Shown: positions 35,801 through 46,991, numbered from the stretch's first letter. The stretch: DNA of 64,000 bases from Pyricularia pennisetigena (GCF_004337985.1 NW_021940919.1:1461874-1525873), one strand, 5' to 3'. The notes: a model not told the origin generated them from the sequence alone. Numbers and translations: made by a program.

Positions 35801-37386
35801 TGGCGGCTTCTACATTAGAGAGCTCCGTCTTGGTCGACTCGAGTTCTTCCTGCAGCTTCTTAGCCTCATCAATTTTGGTAGCTTCCACTTTGGAAAGGTC
35901 GGCCTTCAGTGACTTGAGCTCGGCTTGAAGTTTTTCCTCATTCGCCGAGTTGGCCGCAGTTATTTTAGATATCTCTTCTTTTAATGATCGGATCCGAGCC
36001 TCCAGCTTTTCAATCTCTTGTGACTTTTGAGCGGTAGTGGTAGCGAGCTCCTTCTCAAGTGCTTCGATCTTAGCAGTTGCATCGCTAGTCTCCTCTGACT
36101 TGGCCTTGCTTGTTGACATCTCAGCCTTGAGGCTGTCCAGTTCACCTTGCAGCCTCTTGATCTCGTCCGTCTTGGCTGCTAACTGGGACTCAAATTGCGA
36201 GTTCTCGGCCTCGAATGAAAAGAATTCGGAAGAGTCCTTGTCTGGAGCCGACTCGGAGAAGGTTTCGGTAGACTTTGATTTGGGAGAAAAGATGCCCAAG
36301 ACTGAGGAGACCACTGGGGACTTGATGCTTGTTGAGTTAGTCGTCGATTGTGCGCTTGAATCCGCGGTTACGGCCTCTTTGCCCGGCTCTCCCTTGACCT
36401 CCGGTAATGGCTTGTCCGCAGGCGACTGCTCCGATGGTTGCTGGCTGCAGGCTTTGAGCTTCGCAAGTTCACCCTTGGTATCTTCCAGTTCTTTCTTCAA
36501 TGTGGTGTTCTCGGAAGATACGCGCTGAAGTTCCTCTTTTACCATGTCACCTTGCATCTTGACCTGATTCAGATACTCAGTAAAGACCTGAGGGTCCTTG
36601 ATATTCTCGCAAGGCGTGTTTTCTCTAAGCGCCTGTTCAAAGGCTTCAATCGCAGTGACCCGGGTATGGGCAACCCTGTACGACTTGAGAAGTTCTGGAT
36701 GAAGAGAAGACTCGGGGCATTAGTAGCCGTCGCGCAAGGGAGATTGAGTGGAACCAAGGGATACGGAAAAAGGCATATGGCATGCACATACCTTCGTGAA
36801 CTTTCTCCAGTCGCTCCAACTTGCGCAGCTTCGAACGAACCTCCTGAGGGAGGGTAGCAGGTGCCCCCGCCCCTTCGGAGCCCTCCGGCGTCGTGGCCCC
36901 ATCCATCTTGGGATTTTTATGCGCAGCACCACCACCCCCGCTGGGTTCCTGGCGCGAAGTGTCAACCTGTGATGAATTGTCTCCCGCAGAGCTCCTGGTT
37001 TCTTCTTCGTCGTCGATGGTGAATGCGGCGTCGAAATCAGGGGAGTCGGTATCTGTACTCCGCGTCGTGGCGGTGTTGAGCTGGCTGGTCCTCCTGGTGG
37101 TTCGCGGTCGTGGTGCTGGGGACTCGTTGTTTCGGCTGCGCGACGTGGAGCCTGAGCGGCGAGAGGACGAGGCTGAAATGGCGGCTTCTCTCTGCTCTGC
37201 AAGGGCTTTGGCTTTTGCTTGTTCCTCTGCAATCGTCCGATCAATGGCGCCCTTGATGCCCTTGAATCGCTAGAGTTGGAATCCCGGTGAGCTTTTGTGG
37301 CCACGAGGCAGGGAATGCTGGCCAATTTCTTAGAGTAAACGTGAGTGAGTCTGCAGAAAAATGGAATACAAGCTCACCTCAAACAT
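32883..37386 (-). CDS. GRIP-domain golgin, IMH1 type
   Basis: Five exons give about 1310 residues: 37386-37378 (only MFE), 37269-36792, 36694-33434, 33283-33151 and 32934-32883. The phases add up exactly and all sites are GT/AG. The N-terminus RFKGIKGAIDRTIAEEQAKA is typical of fungal IMH1-like golgins. It is followed by a Ser-rich linker and about 900 residues of heptad coiled coil rich in Lys, Glu, Leu and Ala. A KKKNKKKK basic patch sits in a disordered break near residue 550. The C-terminal exons encode the GRIP domain: DVNYIKTIMLQFLEQKDNRL, RAALVPVLAQLLKFDK and TDEQKWMSVVQHISYK. GRIP domains bind Arl1-GTP and tether vesicles at the trans-Golgi. The acceptor before the fourth exon is a CAGCAG repeat, so one residue may be optional. 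An in-frame upstream extension of the ATG exon exists but is more likely leader. Confidence 0.92.
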
Positions 37387-38697
37387 GATAGCCTCGTGAA
37401 GCCGCAGCCGTTGAGGCCGAGTGTAGATGCAACGGCGGCACCAGGCACGTTGCGGGATGGATGAGCTGGGTGATGGCGCTCTTGAGCTAGCAACACGATG
37501 CGCCAGGGATCGGAACGTGCGCAACCGGAATTTGGGCGCTACGCTGAGAAGCCACCGAAGTAGGCCAGGGGAATTATAATACTGTACAGAGACACGCAGT
37601 AATATATTGTATCATTGAAGAATTCAAAGGTCATCAATAGTGGCCGAGATTATTCTCACAGCCAAAGCCAAATCGCTGGTAAAGCTGGACCGTTTTTTCT
37701 CGGTAGCCAAGAAAGGGTACGTATCCCCATTGATCGATCCATGTAGAGCCGATCGTACCTACTAAGGGATAAGCTGGCTTGAGTGCCCTACCCCATATCC
37801 ACCAAAAAGCGACTTGAGTTTGTGCGGGATGCAAGGCCAATGCTAAGTACCTGATGCAGGGTCCTACCCTCGCGCAGTGGAATCAAAGCCCGCCCGATCC
37901 TATCGATAGCGTCAAGACCATGGCGCGTCTGTTTTAGTTGACAATTGCCAACGAGAAAGAGAAATAAACAATACCTACACGGCTTCCAGCGCTTATTTGA
38001 CGGTATTTATTAGTTACCTGTCTGGAGAAAAAAATGCATGCTGCGTGCGTATTCCCTCTCCGTGGACTCCATCTGATTGATCCAACAATCAAGAAAAGAA
38101 AAGCAAGTTTTTCTTTTTTTTTTTTTTTTTTTTTTTTTTTTGGACCAACAAGTACTTTGCACGAAACTACTGGCTGGTTTCAAGAGCTACTGTCGGTAGA
38201 AGTACTCAGGTACCCCATGTCTAATATGCCTAACTGCTAGGTACCTAAATTGGGCTAGAGCTCCCGCTAACGTAGTAGCCCCACGCTTCGGAGTCCCGCC
38301 ACGGTAGAATCCGCACGTGCAACCTTTGACGATGAGGTCACTTCGCCAGCTGGCTTCAGCACCATACTTTGTCTTTGATCGCTCAGGCCCTGTAGCTAAG
38401 TTTAGGTAGCTCAGCAAACTGCTGCAAAGCAGGCCCGTTAAAGACTTCTGCAAACATCAAACAAACGCTGTTGCGCCGCATGCAGCAGAGGGCTGCTGTG
38501 GTTCGCCGTGTCGTCTGGTCTACTTAGGTAGTCAGAAGAAAGCGCAAGAGAAACAAAAAAAAAGTCAAACATCAAGCCAACCCGAAAGCCAGGGACAATC
38601 CTTTCCTCGATCCCCGGATAGGCCGCCGGTCTTTTTTCGACCGAGCGCGCACTCTTCGCCTCTTGGCCCAAAAACTTCAACAACATCGAGGCTTACA
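37387..38697. other. Divergent region between golgin and Lunapark genes
   Basis: Shared 5' flank of two divergent secretory-pathway genes. It contains a T28 tract at about 38114-38141 and a GTACCTAGGTAC-like palindromic patch near 38208-38250. No coding signal is seen. Confidence 0.5.
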
Positions 38698-39939
38698 ATG
38701 CTGTCCTTTTGGCCATGGAGGGTACGATAAATAATCGAGACTGCCCCCGTCACCGCCCTTTGAAGTTTCCTGTCGGTCAGCGTCGCTAACTTTGCTTCTC
38801 GTCTGCGCTTTTTTTTTTCCTCTCAGGGTGATACCTCCTCAACCGCCTCCTTCGAAAAGGCGCTCTCCTCACTGTCGGCCAAGATCAACGCTACACAGGC
38901 ACAGCTCGACCGCACCCGATCGACCGCCCGTCGCGTCCAGGTTCTATGGTCGCTGTACCTGTCCTTCGCCTACCTGATCTATGCTATCGTCCTCGTGCTC
39001 GTCGTTGGTTGGACGAACTTGGGCCCATATGAGTGGAGTGGTGTGGCCGGCGGTCCCGTGCTCATCTATGTGACGCGAACCGCTATCTCGTCATTTTTCA
39101 ACTATCGTATCGACAGCCTGAGCGCTCGCCTCAAGGGCCAGAAAGAGGAGCGCGCCAAAACCGTTCAGAAGCTCAAGGAAGCAACCAAGTACGATTCGAC
39201 GTTGGAACTTCTCGAGAAGTACGGCGGGGAACCAAGACGTCCGCGGGGCAAGAAGGGCTCCATCGGTGGCGATGATGGCGGCGACACACAAGGCGAGGGC
39301 GGCAAACAGCCCACGCGTCCCGGCTCCGCGAACCCTGGACGCACCGGCATAGCACCGCCGCCAACGGCCAACATCCAGCGTAGTTCGGCTCCCAGCACGC
39401 CGCAGCCTCCCCGCGCAGCGCAGTTCCCTCCTCCCCGAGACGTCTCGGCCGAGTTCGCACCCAACGCGTTCGGGCCAGGAGGGCCGCCCGACTCGCCGGC
39501 GATGGGCAACGCGCAGTATGCTCCCCTGCCACCCGCCGCGGGCAGCGAGCCACATTGGTACGACCGGATCATGGACCTGCTGCTGGGCGACGACGAGATG
39601 GCGGCCAAGAACCGCATCGTGCTGATCTGCGCGCATTGCCGTCTGGTCAATGGTCAGGCGCCGCCGGGGATCAAGACCCTTGCCGACGTTGGCAGGTGGC
39701 GTTGCATGGGTTGCAGGGCCGAAAATGGTGAAGACAAGCTGGACGAGGGTAAGCGCCTCGTCAAGGAGGTCCTGGCCGCCCGTTCCGAAAGCGGCGCCGC
39801 CGATCAAGTCGAAGCGAGCGCCCAGTTTAAGTCTGACAGTGATGGCGACTCGAGCGACATCGTGCAGATCGATAGGGAGATGGCCGAGGCAGAGGAATCC
39901 AAAGGTGCGACGAAGCGCAAGGGCAAGGGAAAGAAGTAA
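38698..39939 (+). CDS. Lunapark (LNP1) ER tubule-junction protein
   Basis: Two exons, 38698-38721 and 38827-39939, give 378 residues. The first exon encodes only MLSFWPWR and splices in phase to GDTSSTASFEKALSSLSAKI. Two close hydrophobic hairpin segments follow (VLWSLYLSFAYLIYAIVLVL about residues 45-65; GPVLIYVTRTAISSFFNYRI about 80-100), then a coiled coil (RLKGQKEERAKTVQKLKEAT). A long Pro/Gly-rich disordered region leads to the C-terminal zinc ribbon with paired cysteines (ICAHCRLVNGQAPPG and RWRCMGCRAENG). This order is that of Lunapark, which stabilises three-way junctions of the ER network with atlastin/Sey1 and reticulons. The tail is acidic then Lys-rich (KRKGKGKK). Divergent neighbour: the golgin gene. 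Confidence 0.92.
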
Positions 39940-40028
39940 TGGTAGTCTTGCCATACGGCCGATTTTCTTTTGTCAAGGTTACGTCACTCAGGGGTTAAAA
40001 GGTGCAAGCGATCATGCTATATTGTGGT

Positions 40029-40086
40029 GGAATTTTTTTAATCTTATTTTTATCACAGGAATTTTTTTAATCTTATTTTTATCACA
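40029..40086. repeat. Perfect 29-bp tandem duplication
   Basis: Two identical 29-bp units, each beginning GGAATTTTTTTAATC and ending TTTTTATCACA, lie head to tail (40029-40057 and 40058-40086), about 90 bp after the Lunapark stop codon. Probably recent slippage in the 3' UTR. Confidence 0.92.
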
Positions 40087-40406
40087 GCAAATACATCAAG
40101 GCAGATAGAAAGCGTTAGGGTGGAGGGGTATTGTTTGGAATGGAACTTCTTTGTCATTTGCGATGCGTGTTGGTATGGGTTTGCGCTAGGAAGGACCTTT
40201 GATACTGTCAGTCTTTGTAAAGATTGTAAAACGCGTTGATAAGCACTAATAGCTTGATATTATCTTCACAGGCGCGTTTCCACCGCCATAGCACTACCTC
40301 CTAATCATGGTAGATGTACTTGCTCGGTGTAGGCTCGGTCACAGAAGCTCCCTTTGCCGTCATCGCCCGTTTGGTTTCTTTTGGTCCCGCGGACTTGTCA
40401 AGGTTC

Positions 40407-40994
40407 TCAAGCCCCCCACTCACCGCATACACCATTGTCCATTCCAACCGCCGCCGCCTTGGCCACAGAGTCCTCTGTGATCCAGCACCAATCCAGAGCC
40501 TTGTCAGACCTACTCGCACAAGACGCCCGGTCAGCCGTCGTATCGGCGCCCCAGTTCAGACTGCCCACCTCCTCACCCTCCTCCCTGATGCACCAGAGCA
40601 GCGCGCTCGGCACGGGCATCTCGGCGGGCTCCACCCCGACCTTCCTCGCCCTGTCGGACACCTGCTCCTTGACGCGGTCGACCAGGAGCTTCTGCACCAT
40701 GCGCGTGCGGCGCCAGTCCACCGGCGTCTGCGAACGAGGCCTGAACGGCCTCCACATGCTGTTGCTGAGCGTGGGCAGGGAGTAGGCCTTCCGGAGGTGG
40801 GACTGCGGAGGGAAGATGGTGTCGGCCCGGCTGATTGGGAACATGGTGCATCTGGGACAGAGGTGCCGGTAGCGGTTCTCTTTCATGGGGAAGGACTCAC
40901 ATAGCAGCTCGGAACCCTTGAACAGGCAGGGCTCTGGCCTTTCGAAGACGATGTGGCCACAAGAGGCGTACTCTGAGATTGAAAACTGGCACAT
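40407..40994 (-). CDS. Fungal hypothetical protein with Cys-rich N-terminus
   Basis: Single-exon frame of 195 residues starting MCQFSISEYASCGHIVFERP. Cysteines at the start and in CLFKGSELLCESFP and HLCPRCTMFPI suggest a small metal-binding unit of about 50 residues, a pattern I associate with unnamed fungal proteins. The middle (RPFRPRSQTPVDWRRTRMVQ) is basic, and the C-terminal third has WGADTTADRASCASRSDKAL with no known domain. No signal peptide or membrane segment. It converges with Lunapark. Function unknown. Confidence 0.65.
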   Translation of the reverse strand: MCQFSISEYASCGHIVFERPEPCLFKGSELLCESFPMKENRYRHLCPRCTMFPISRADTIFPPQSHLRKAYSLPTLSNSMWRPFRPRSQTPVDWRRTRMVQKLLVDRVKEQVSDRARKVGVEPAEMPVPSALLWCIREEGEEVGSLNWGADTTADRASCASRSDKALDWCWITEDSVAKAAAVGMDNGVCGEWGA

Positions 40995-41631
40995 TATGTG
41001 TCTGCGGCTGTACCCTTTGGCGTCGAAGTTGATGACCGTATAAGAGAATGTGACTTACCTACCTTGGTGTTTTTTTTTCATCTCATACAGGTATTATCAC
41101 TCATAGAAACCCGAGACCTGGAACAACTGGGTTGCGGGGACCATGGATTATATGGTAAATTACCATAAAATGATAGGATTGTGGACATTCCCTAGGAGTG
41201 GCTATTCTAGGTAATAATGACAAGATCTTGATGGTTTTCTTTGTCTTTCTCAGCCGAGTAATGCGGTGATAAAAGACATTGTCATCCGGATTGACAGGAC
41301 TGCCGGTCATTGCTTTGTTCTGTTTTGTTAACTTCATTATCTCATTCTGGCCTAACAATTGGTTCCGTGGGACAAAGTCTCTGTCTTTCAAGTCCCAATA
41401 TGGTCAAAAACCAGTTTTGGGGTTTAAATTCCATCTATAAAAGCACTATGTATTCGTTTTGATGCCACTACTTGTGATATTCGCTCCAAAGATACTCCTT
41501 GAATGAAATTCAGCGAGACTCCACTTCACTGGCCATCTTAACACGATCATATCAAGACAACCTGGTAAGTCTCTAGTTAGGTTTCCCTTCAAGCTAACTA
41601 TATATACTTTGCTCTTCAACAACCAGCAGAC
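40995..41631. other. Divergent flank with probable 5' UTR intron of the next gene
   Basis: Upstream region of the 41632 gene and the 40994 gene. Just before the ATG is an intron-like unit: donor GTAAGT at 41565, branch-point GCTAAC at about 41593, and two adjacent acceptors CAG/CAG ending at 41626 and 41629. It would leave the start codon two bases into the second exon. No other gene is seen. Confidence 0.5.
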
Positions 41632-43026
41632 ATGTCGTACCACTCCACAGGACTATCTGATCGTCCCGACTACGCAGAATCTCGTTGGCACCACCAGCTC
41701 AGCCGGCGTTTCACGGACGCCTTTCTCCGCTCACCTGATGAATCCAAACACACGCCTTACCAACCGGATCGCAAAGGGTTGACTTCGTCGCGCAGGAGGT
41801 CTAGCGGCAACTACGAACGGCAGCCAGTCTGCCGGGAACCCTCAAGTCGTCGATGCCCACCCACCTCTAATAACAAAATCTTTGACAGGGAGTATGCTGA
41901 ACGCTCCAACAAACCCCCTCCCCCTCGCCCGCGCAGCTCATCGCAAAGTCAATCAACGTACACAACTGACTTCTCCCAGCCTCTGCAGCGCTCATCCAGC
42001 ACCACAACCCGGCGAGGCTCGTACTCGCCATCCCAGAGGCCCGCCTGGGAGCGGTCGCGGCAGCCGTCTGGTGTTTCGTCCGAGAGCCGGAACGACATGT
42101 TTGGCGTGCACAAAGCCGTCCAAGACCAATACCGGCATGTCACCGTGGTAGTTGATGACGAGGATGCTTCCGAAGGACGACATCGCAGGTCTCAAGCCCA
42201 CAAGAGCGGGGCTCCTTGCGACGACGGACAACGACACCGTACATCGTCCAGGAAAAGCTCGCGCACCGGTGATTCCAGGCCAGAGGGGCCGTCCCCGTAC
42301 GAAATGCTCCGGGTCGAGTTCGACAGCCTCTTGGCTGCCAATATCAAAACGCAACGCATGGCCGAGGCGGCTTGGAACCGGAAGGCATGGCACGAAGCCA
42401 CTGCGCTCTACGAGCGGCTCGAGTCCGACCTGATGCGCCTATCGGAGCTCGATCGGCATCTGGGCGGGCTGATCTACTTGGACTATCAGAAACAGGCCGA
42501 GAACGCGGCCGGGTGGCAAAACATGGCGTGGGAGAAATCGATATCGTCGCACAAGAGACGGTACGATCGTCACGTTGCCGAGGCCGAAGCCTTTGAGCAT
42601 GGCCCCGATAAGAACCTGGCCAAGGCCAACCAGTCGTACGTCAGCGCCATTATGATTCTGCTGGAGCTCGGACGTACATCTCCAACGAGACTGGAGGCCA
42701 ATTTTCCCGGCCATGTCAAGGAGCTGCAGTGCAGGCTGCAAGAAGTGCAGGCAAAAATCGACAAGCAGACGAGTGAAGAGGACATCAAAGCGGCCAATGC
42801 GGTCAAGAAGTTTATTGGCAATTTTTACCTTGTCGAGAAGCTCTTGGAACAGGGCCAAGGGCCCAAGGCACGCTATCAGTTTGACCGGGCCAAGGAGACG
42901 CTGGTCAAGACGCTTGTGACTCTGCCCCCGAGGTTTGTGCCTTCCAAGGAGTGGGTAGACAAGATGGCTGGGGCAATCAAGGACCAGGAGAAGCGAGCAA
43001 AGGAGAGGTTTGGCGAGGACTGGTGA
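41632..43026 (+). CDS. Hypothetical protein with disordered N-terminus and helical C-terminus
   Basis: Single coding exon of 464 residues. Residues 1-215 are rich in Ser, Arg and Pro and probably disordered (RPRSSSQSQSTYTTDFSQPL). Residues about 220-464 are helical and charged: PYEMLRVEFDSLLAANIKTQ, RMAEAAWNRKAWHEATALYE, then AMILLELGRTSPTRLEANFP-like leucine-rich helices and NAVKKFIGNFYLVEKLLEQG. The helical part may be a repeat of helix pairs. No catalytic motif, signal peptide or membrane helix is seen. A leader intron probably precedes the ATG. I do not recognise a family. The base and codon use is ordinary and the frame is long, so the gene itself is likely real. Confidence 0.75.
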   Translation: MSYHSTGLSDRPDYAESRWHHQLSRRFTDAFLRSPDESKHTPYQPDRKGLTSSRRRSSGNYERQPVCREPSSRRCPPTSNNKIFDREYAERSNKPPPPRPRSSSQSQSTYTTDFSQPLQRSSSTTTRRGSYSPSQRPAWERSRQPSGVSSESRNDMFGVHKAVQDQYRHVTVVVDDEDASEGRHRRSQAHKSGAPCDDGQRHRTSSRKSSRTGDSRPEGPSPYEMLRVEFDSLLAANIKTQRMAEAAWNRKAWHEATALYERLESDLMRLSELDRHLGGLIYLDYQKQAENAAGWQNMAWEKSISSHKRRYDRHVAEAEAFEHGPDKNLAKANQSYVSAIMILLELGRTSPTRLEANFPGHVKELQCRLQEVQAKIDKQTSEEDIKAANAVKKFIGNFYLVEKLLEQGQGPKARYQFDRAKETLVKTLVTLPPRFVPSKEWVDKMAGAIKDQEKRAKERFGEDW

Positions 43027-44757
43027 GTAAGTTGGGTCAGCGGCTCACGATATGACCTTGATCTTTATAGAAATCCAGCCAAGTTGACCGATAAAACTTC
43101 TCTTTCAACATGCTGACTTAACCTGACCCATGCGAAGTAAAGATCAAAGAGGTGTGAATGGCTTTTGTTTTTTTTTGTGTTTATCTGTGGCGGAAGTTGT
43201 GGCTATGTGACGACTTGGCGAGTTGGTATTCGACCCAGGTTGACAGTTGGCAGTTCACCTACATGTAATCTGATGATGGTTTTGGTGCTGTCGAAGCTGT
43301 GAAAACCAAGGCGTCCCGATGCTTTCCGTTGCATCATGCTGTGCTAAAAATGCTCACAAACAGTGACTGATCCGGCTTTACCTATCCGCCCGACCGACGG
43401 CATCAGCCGAGATAGAGGCAGTCGACAACTCAGGGTAGATAGTTTCGCCAAAAGGATGCCGATTGTCAAGACAAAAGTCTAGTCTAGGCCTGCCAAATAT
43501 GCATAAAAATGAATAAAAACCAAGGCTGTACAGCTGCACTGAGCAAGGAAGGTCGCACACCAAGAAGTACCTTTGTATCTTTATGCAGCTCCTTCTCCAT
43601 CATAATTAGTCCGTAATAGTTCCAGACCGAACCTGATCCCCACGATAATAACTCGCGATACGGAACCATGTTCCTTTCTGCACGCAACCATGCATGAGGG
43701 TACAAGCGGGGCTAACAATGGCGCCAGCCGTGGTGTGTTATGGGCGTGGAGGTGGGGCACAAGCGACAGGGCTCGTTCGATCAGGCCATTTTTGACATTT
43801 GGCTCTCAAAAAGTCGGCATGGACTTACTCAAATATTGGCACTCCTCGTACGTCGTGTCCCGGGAAATTGAATCTGAGCATTCTTTTCGCTTCTTTGCAC
43901 TCGCTTTGCGATTGGCAAGACCCCTCCTAAAGCCAAGATTTAGGATGGGAGTTGGTTGAGCGGGGAGGGAGGATTTTGCTGAGCATTGAAAAAAAGATGA
44001 TAGAGTGCACAGTGCAGGAAGGCAGAGGAGCTTCCCTTGAACCACGTCTGCCAGAACAATTGGCGCATCGAGATGAGCTATCTCGGCCAACAGAAAATGC
44101 ATCCAGCTCAGCTCAGCCAAACGATGAGAAAAATCAAAATCAAAATCAAAAAATTCGCCTGTTTGCTTACAGTCAAGTGAAAAACAACCCTTGTTACGAA
44201 CCTGCCTCTCTCTACTGTTTGGGAGTTAACTCCTTTGCCCGTCACTGCGTCGGCGTTATAACCATCACACGAAATGCAGGCAAGTCGCCAATTACAGGTA
44301 TTCGGCAGACGGAACCGGCCGTCAAAATGGGGTTCCGCGCGTCAAACCCCCTGTGAGCCGCCCCTCCACTCCCGTCCTCAGTCGTCAACTGGAAACAAAA
44401 TGCGGGTCCTTGATGCGCCCGCCAGAGCCCGGCCATCATTCGATTGTACGAAAAAGAATCGTCAGACCAGCAGATTCGCAGCCCTCCAGAACACATTAGT
44501 CACAACCCCCATGACCAGCAGCCGAAATGCATGCGTCCAAGCTTGGATTATGCTTTACAATTTTGACTATATATCATGGCGTCCTTTTTGGAAAGATTAT
44601 GGACGGTGTTGTTGTTTTTTTTTGGTATCACTATGGATTGATTACATGACCACCAACCAACCCCATCCTCCACACAATAACAGCACCACCCTCCCATCAC
44701 CATTTCATTAACCTTAGTATACATCTGAACCCCCATCGCCACCTATACTACCTCAAC
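43027..44757. other. Intergenic region, no gene seen
   Basis: Non-coding DNA between the 41632 gene and the bHLH gene. It holds one CTAGTCTAG copy at 43479-43487, and a CAAAAT triplet repeat at about 44134-44151. The last 150 bases are C/A-rich and are probably leader of the bHLH gene. Open frames are short and without domains. Confidence 0.5.
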
Positions 44758-45790
44758 ATGTCCGGTATATTGATGAAAAGTTCAACAATACCATTCGACC
44801 CCTTTTCAACCGCATACCTGGTCCGGGATCAACAGGTCAGTCAGCGGAATACGACGCAATACCCCCGCAGATCATGCACTAACATGCACCGCCCAGGATT
44901 ACGACTACTCTCCATCGGCACTTTTCACCCCTTTGGATTGCTTTCCCACAGAGTTCAACTCAGGATCGATGGCGTCTCCAACCTTGGAAAACAACAACGA
45001 CTGGAACTCGTTCGAGTCTCTCTCATCGCCAGACATCTTCAAAACTGAGTCCTTTGACGACTCACCCATCCTGACTTCCATCTCGTCCGCCAGCCCCTCA
45101 ATAGACCCCATGGATCTTGCCGCCTCAGCCCTGCCGGACGACAATGTCCCCTTTGGCGACTCGGCGGCGTTCCCAGAAACTATGACAGGCCCATTATTTC
45201 CATCTCCGCAACTTGCGCGGGTCCAAAACCCACCCCTAATCAACCATCACACCTCCCGCCCAGAGATCAGCGTCTCCACGAGACGCGGGACAAAACGCAA
45301 GTCGACCAGCGGCAGCAGCACGTGTAGTGCGTCGCCGTCGCCACGCAGCTCCGCATCTCCACCTCCGAGGCCGACACAGCACCTCCCACCCAAGAAGACG
45401 GCCCACAACATGATCGAGAAGCGCTACCGCAACAACCTCAACGACAAGATCTCGGCCCTGCGCGATGCGGTCCCGGCCCTGCGCGTCATGGTCCACCGCC
45501 TCGAAGCAAGCGCCTCGCCAGATGAAGGCAGCAACGGCCGCTGCGCCCTGTCGCCTCAGGAGTTTGAGGAGGACCTCGGGGGCCTGACGCCTGCGCACAA
45601 GCTCAACAAGGCCACGATCCTGAGCAAGGCGACCGAGTACATTAACCACCTGGAGCGCAAGAACCGTGCCCTGGCGCGTGAGAATCACGGGTTGAGGGGT
45701 AAGGTCGACGGGCTGGAGATTTTGATGATGAATGGGGCCGCCGGTGTACAAAGAGTCCAGCAGCAGCAGCAACAACAACAATGGTGCTGA
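44758..45790 (+). CDS. SREBP-type bHLH transcription factor without membrane region
   Basis: Two exons, 44758-44835 and 44897-45790, give 323 residues; the intron (GTCAGT donor, CACTAAC branch point, CCCAG acceptor) keeps phase. Residues 27-190 are an acidic, Ser/Pro-rich probable activation region. The basic region and helix 1 (about 190-222) read [20 protein letters not shown]. The Tyr in EKRYR is the mark of SREBP-class factors, which can bind sterol response elements as well as E-boxes. A loop of about 35 residues follows, then helix 2 [20 protein letters not shown] and a leucine-zipper-like helix. The protein ends in a poly-Gln run. There are no membrane helices, unlike Sre1/SrbA, so it resembles the short fungal factors of the SrbB kind. 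Likely nuclear; target genes unknown. Confidence 0.88.
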
Positions 45791-46434
45791 ACGCAACTTG
45801 TTCCGATACTGTTATTGTTTAAATGGCGTCAGATTTTGGAAACTGGGAAACGGACAGGTTGCGAAGTGCTTTTTGTCTTTTTTTAATTAGGCGTTAGGGT
45901 TCGCTTGTACCAGCCGCTGCTGGGTATGAGGGGAAAAAGATACCACGCCATACGTCCAAGTTAGGGACCGGCCTTTGTTATTTATTTGCGATAAAAGGCA
46001 AAAACTGCGGCTTCGCCATGACTTTGAAAATGAAGTGATTTATTATTTTTTTTTTTCCCACATAGTCTGATATCACTAAATTATTAAATATTAGACAGGA
46101 GCAGGAAGGACCAGAAACAAAAGCAGGGTTATTTTCTCTCCAGTCCCTGTCTCGTCGTGATTGGAGGGTCGATCTGCCTGCTTACAACATGTGTCAAGTC
46201 CGAATCGCCGAAGGTTTGAGTCGAGCAAGACCAAGCTCCGCACATCGGCGGCAGCAATGGCACCGTAATCACAACCTCCCACCTGAGCAACGACAGTACA
46301 GCAATCGCCGGAAGCGTCTTCAACGTCGGATTCTTGTCAAATATCCCATCTTCCAGTATCATCTGGTTTCAAAGAACGGCAGAGCTTGCAAATAAGAAAC
46401 CAACAGAAGCGTAAAACAAAACACAAAGAAAACA
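45791..46434. other. Short intergenic region
   Basis: 3' flank of the bHLH gene and 5' flank of the acetyltransferase gene. It includes a T run near 46046-46056, and I see no coding signal. The 40 bases before 46435 are A-rich, as is common for leaders here. Confidence 0.45.
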
Positions 46435-46959
46435 ATGGCCGAAAGCACCTCACAGACCCTAGCCCCAGTCCCGACCATCCCCGCAGGCTACACTATCCGC
46501 GCGGGTCTCCCGTCGGCCCAAACATACCGGGACCTGCGATCCGGAGCGGGCATCATCCCCGTCACGGCCGAACAGGCCGAGGCGGCGGTCAAGGGGACGT
46601 GGTACGGGTGCCACATCGTCCACACGTCGGCGTCGTCGTCGGAGACCATCGTCGGCATGGGCGCCGTCATCGCCAACGGCAGCTGGTACTTTCACATCGT
46701 CGACGTCGCCATCCTGCCCGAGCACCAGCGCAAGGGGCTGGGCAAGGCGGTCATCCACGCGCTCATGGAGTACATCCTGGCCAACAAGGCGGAGGGCAGG
46801 CCGTTCATTTGCCTCTCTGCGTCGGTAAAGGGCGTCAGTCTGTACAGAAAGTGTGCGTTCATGGACGGGGAGAATTTTGGCGAGACTGGCATGGTGTGGG
46901 AGGGGACTTATCCTGAGATAGTGAAGGAGATCAGGGAGGCGGAGGAGGCTCGGTCTTGA
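46435..46959 (+). CDS. GNAT-family N-acetyltransferase
   Basis: Single-exon frame of 174 residues with a complete GNAT fold. Residues 17-60 give the N-terminal strand-helix-helix (YTIRAGLPSAQTYRDLRSGA). Strands around residues 70-95 (TIVGMGAVIANGSWYFHIVD) lead into motif A, VAILPEHQRKGLGKAVIHAL, with the acetyl-CoA pyrophosphate loop QRKGLG. Motif B follows (ICLSASVKGVSLYRKCAFMD), with the usual Tyr in LYRKCAF. It transfers an acetyl group from acetyl-CoA to an amine; the substrate is unknown. It is a stand-alone cytosolic type with no targeting signal. The 3' flank has a 4-N gap shortly after the stop codon. Confidence 0.9.
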   Translation: MAESTSQTLAPVPTIPAGYTIRAGLPSAQTYRDLRSGAGIIPVTAEQAEAAVKGTWYGCHIVHTSASSSETIVGMGAVIANGSWYFHIVDVAILPEHQRKGLGKAVIHALMEYILANKAEGRPFICLSASVKGVSLYRKCAFMDGENFGETGMVWEGTYPEIVKEIREAEEARS

Positions 46960-46987
46960 TGAAGTTTCTGACGTCTCCCTTTGTTTT

Positions 46988-46991
46988 NNNN
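46988..46991. other. Assembly gap (4 N)
   Basis: Four N inside a T-rich tract 29 bases after the acetyltransferase stop codon, probably an unresolved homopolymer. Confidence 0.97.

Noticed and set aside
39091..39954. Reverse-strand 287-codon frame over Lunapark
   Set aside because: Antisense shadow; the + strand has membrane hairpins and the zinc ribbon.
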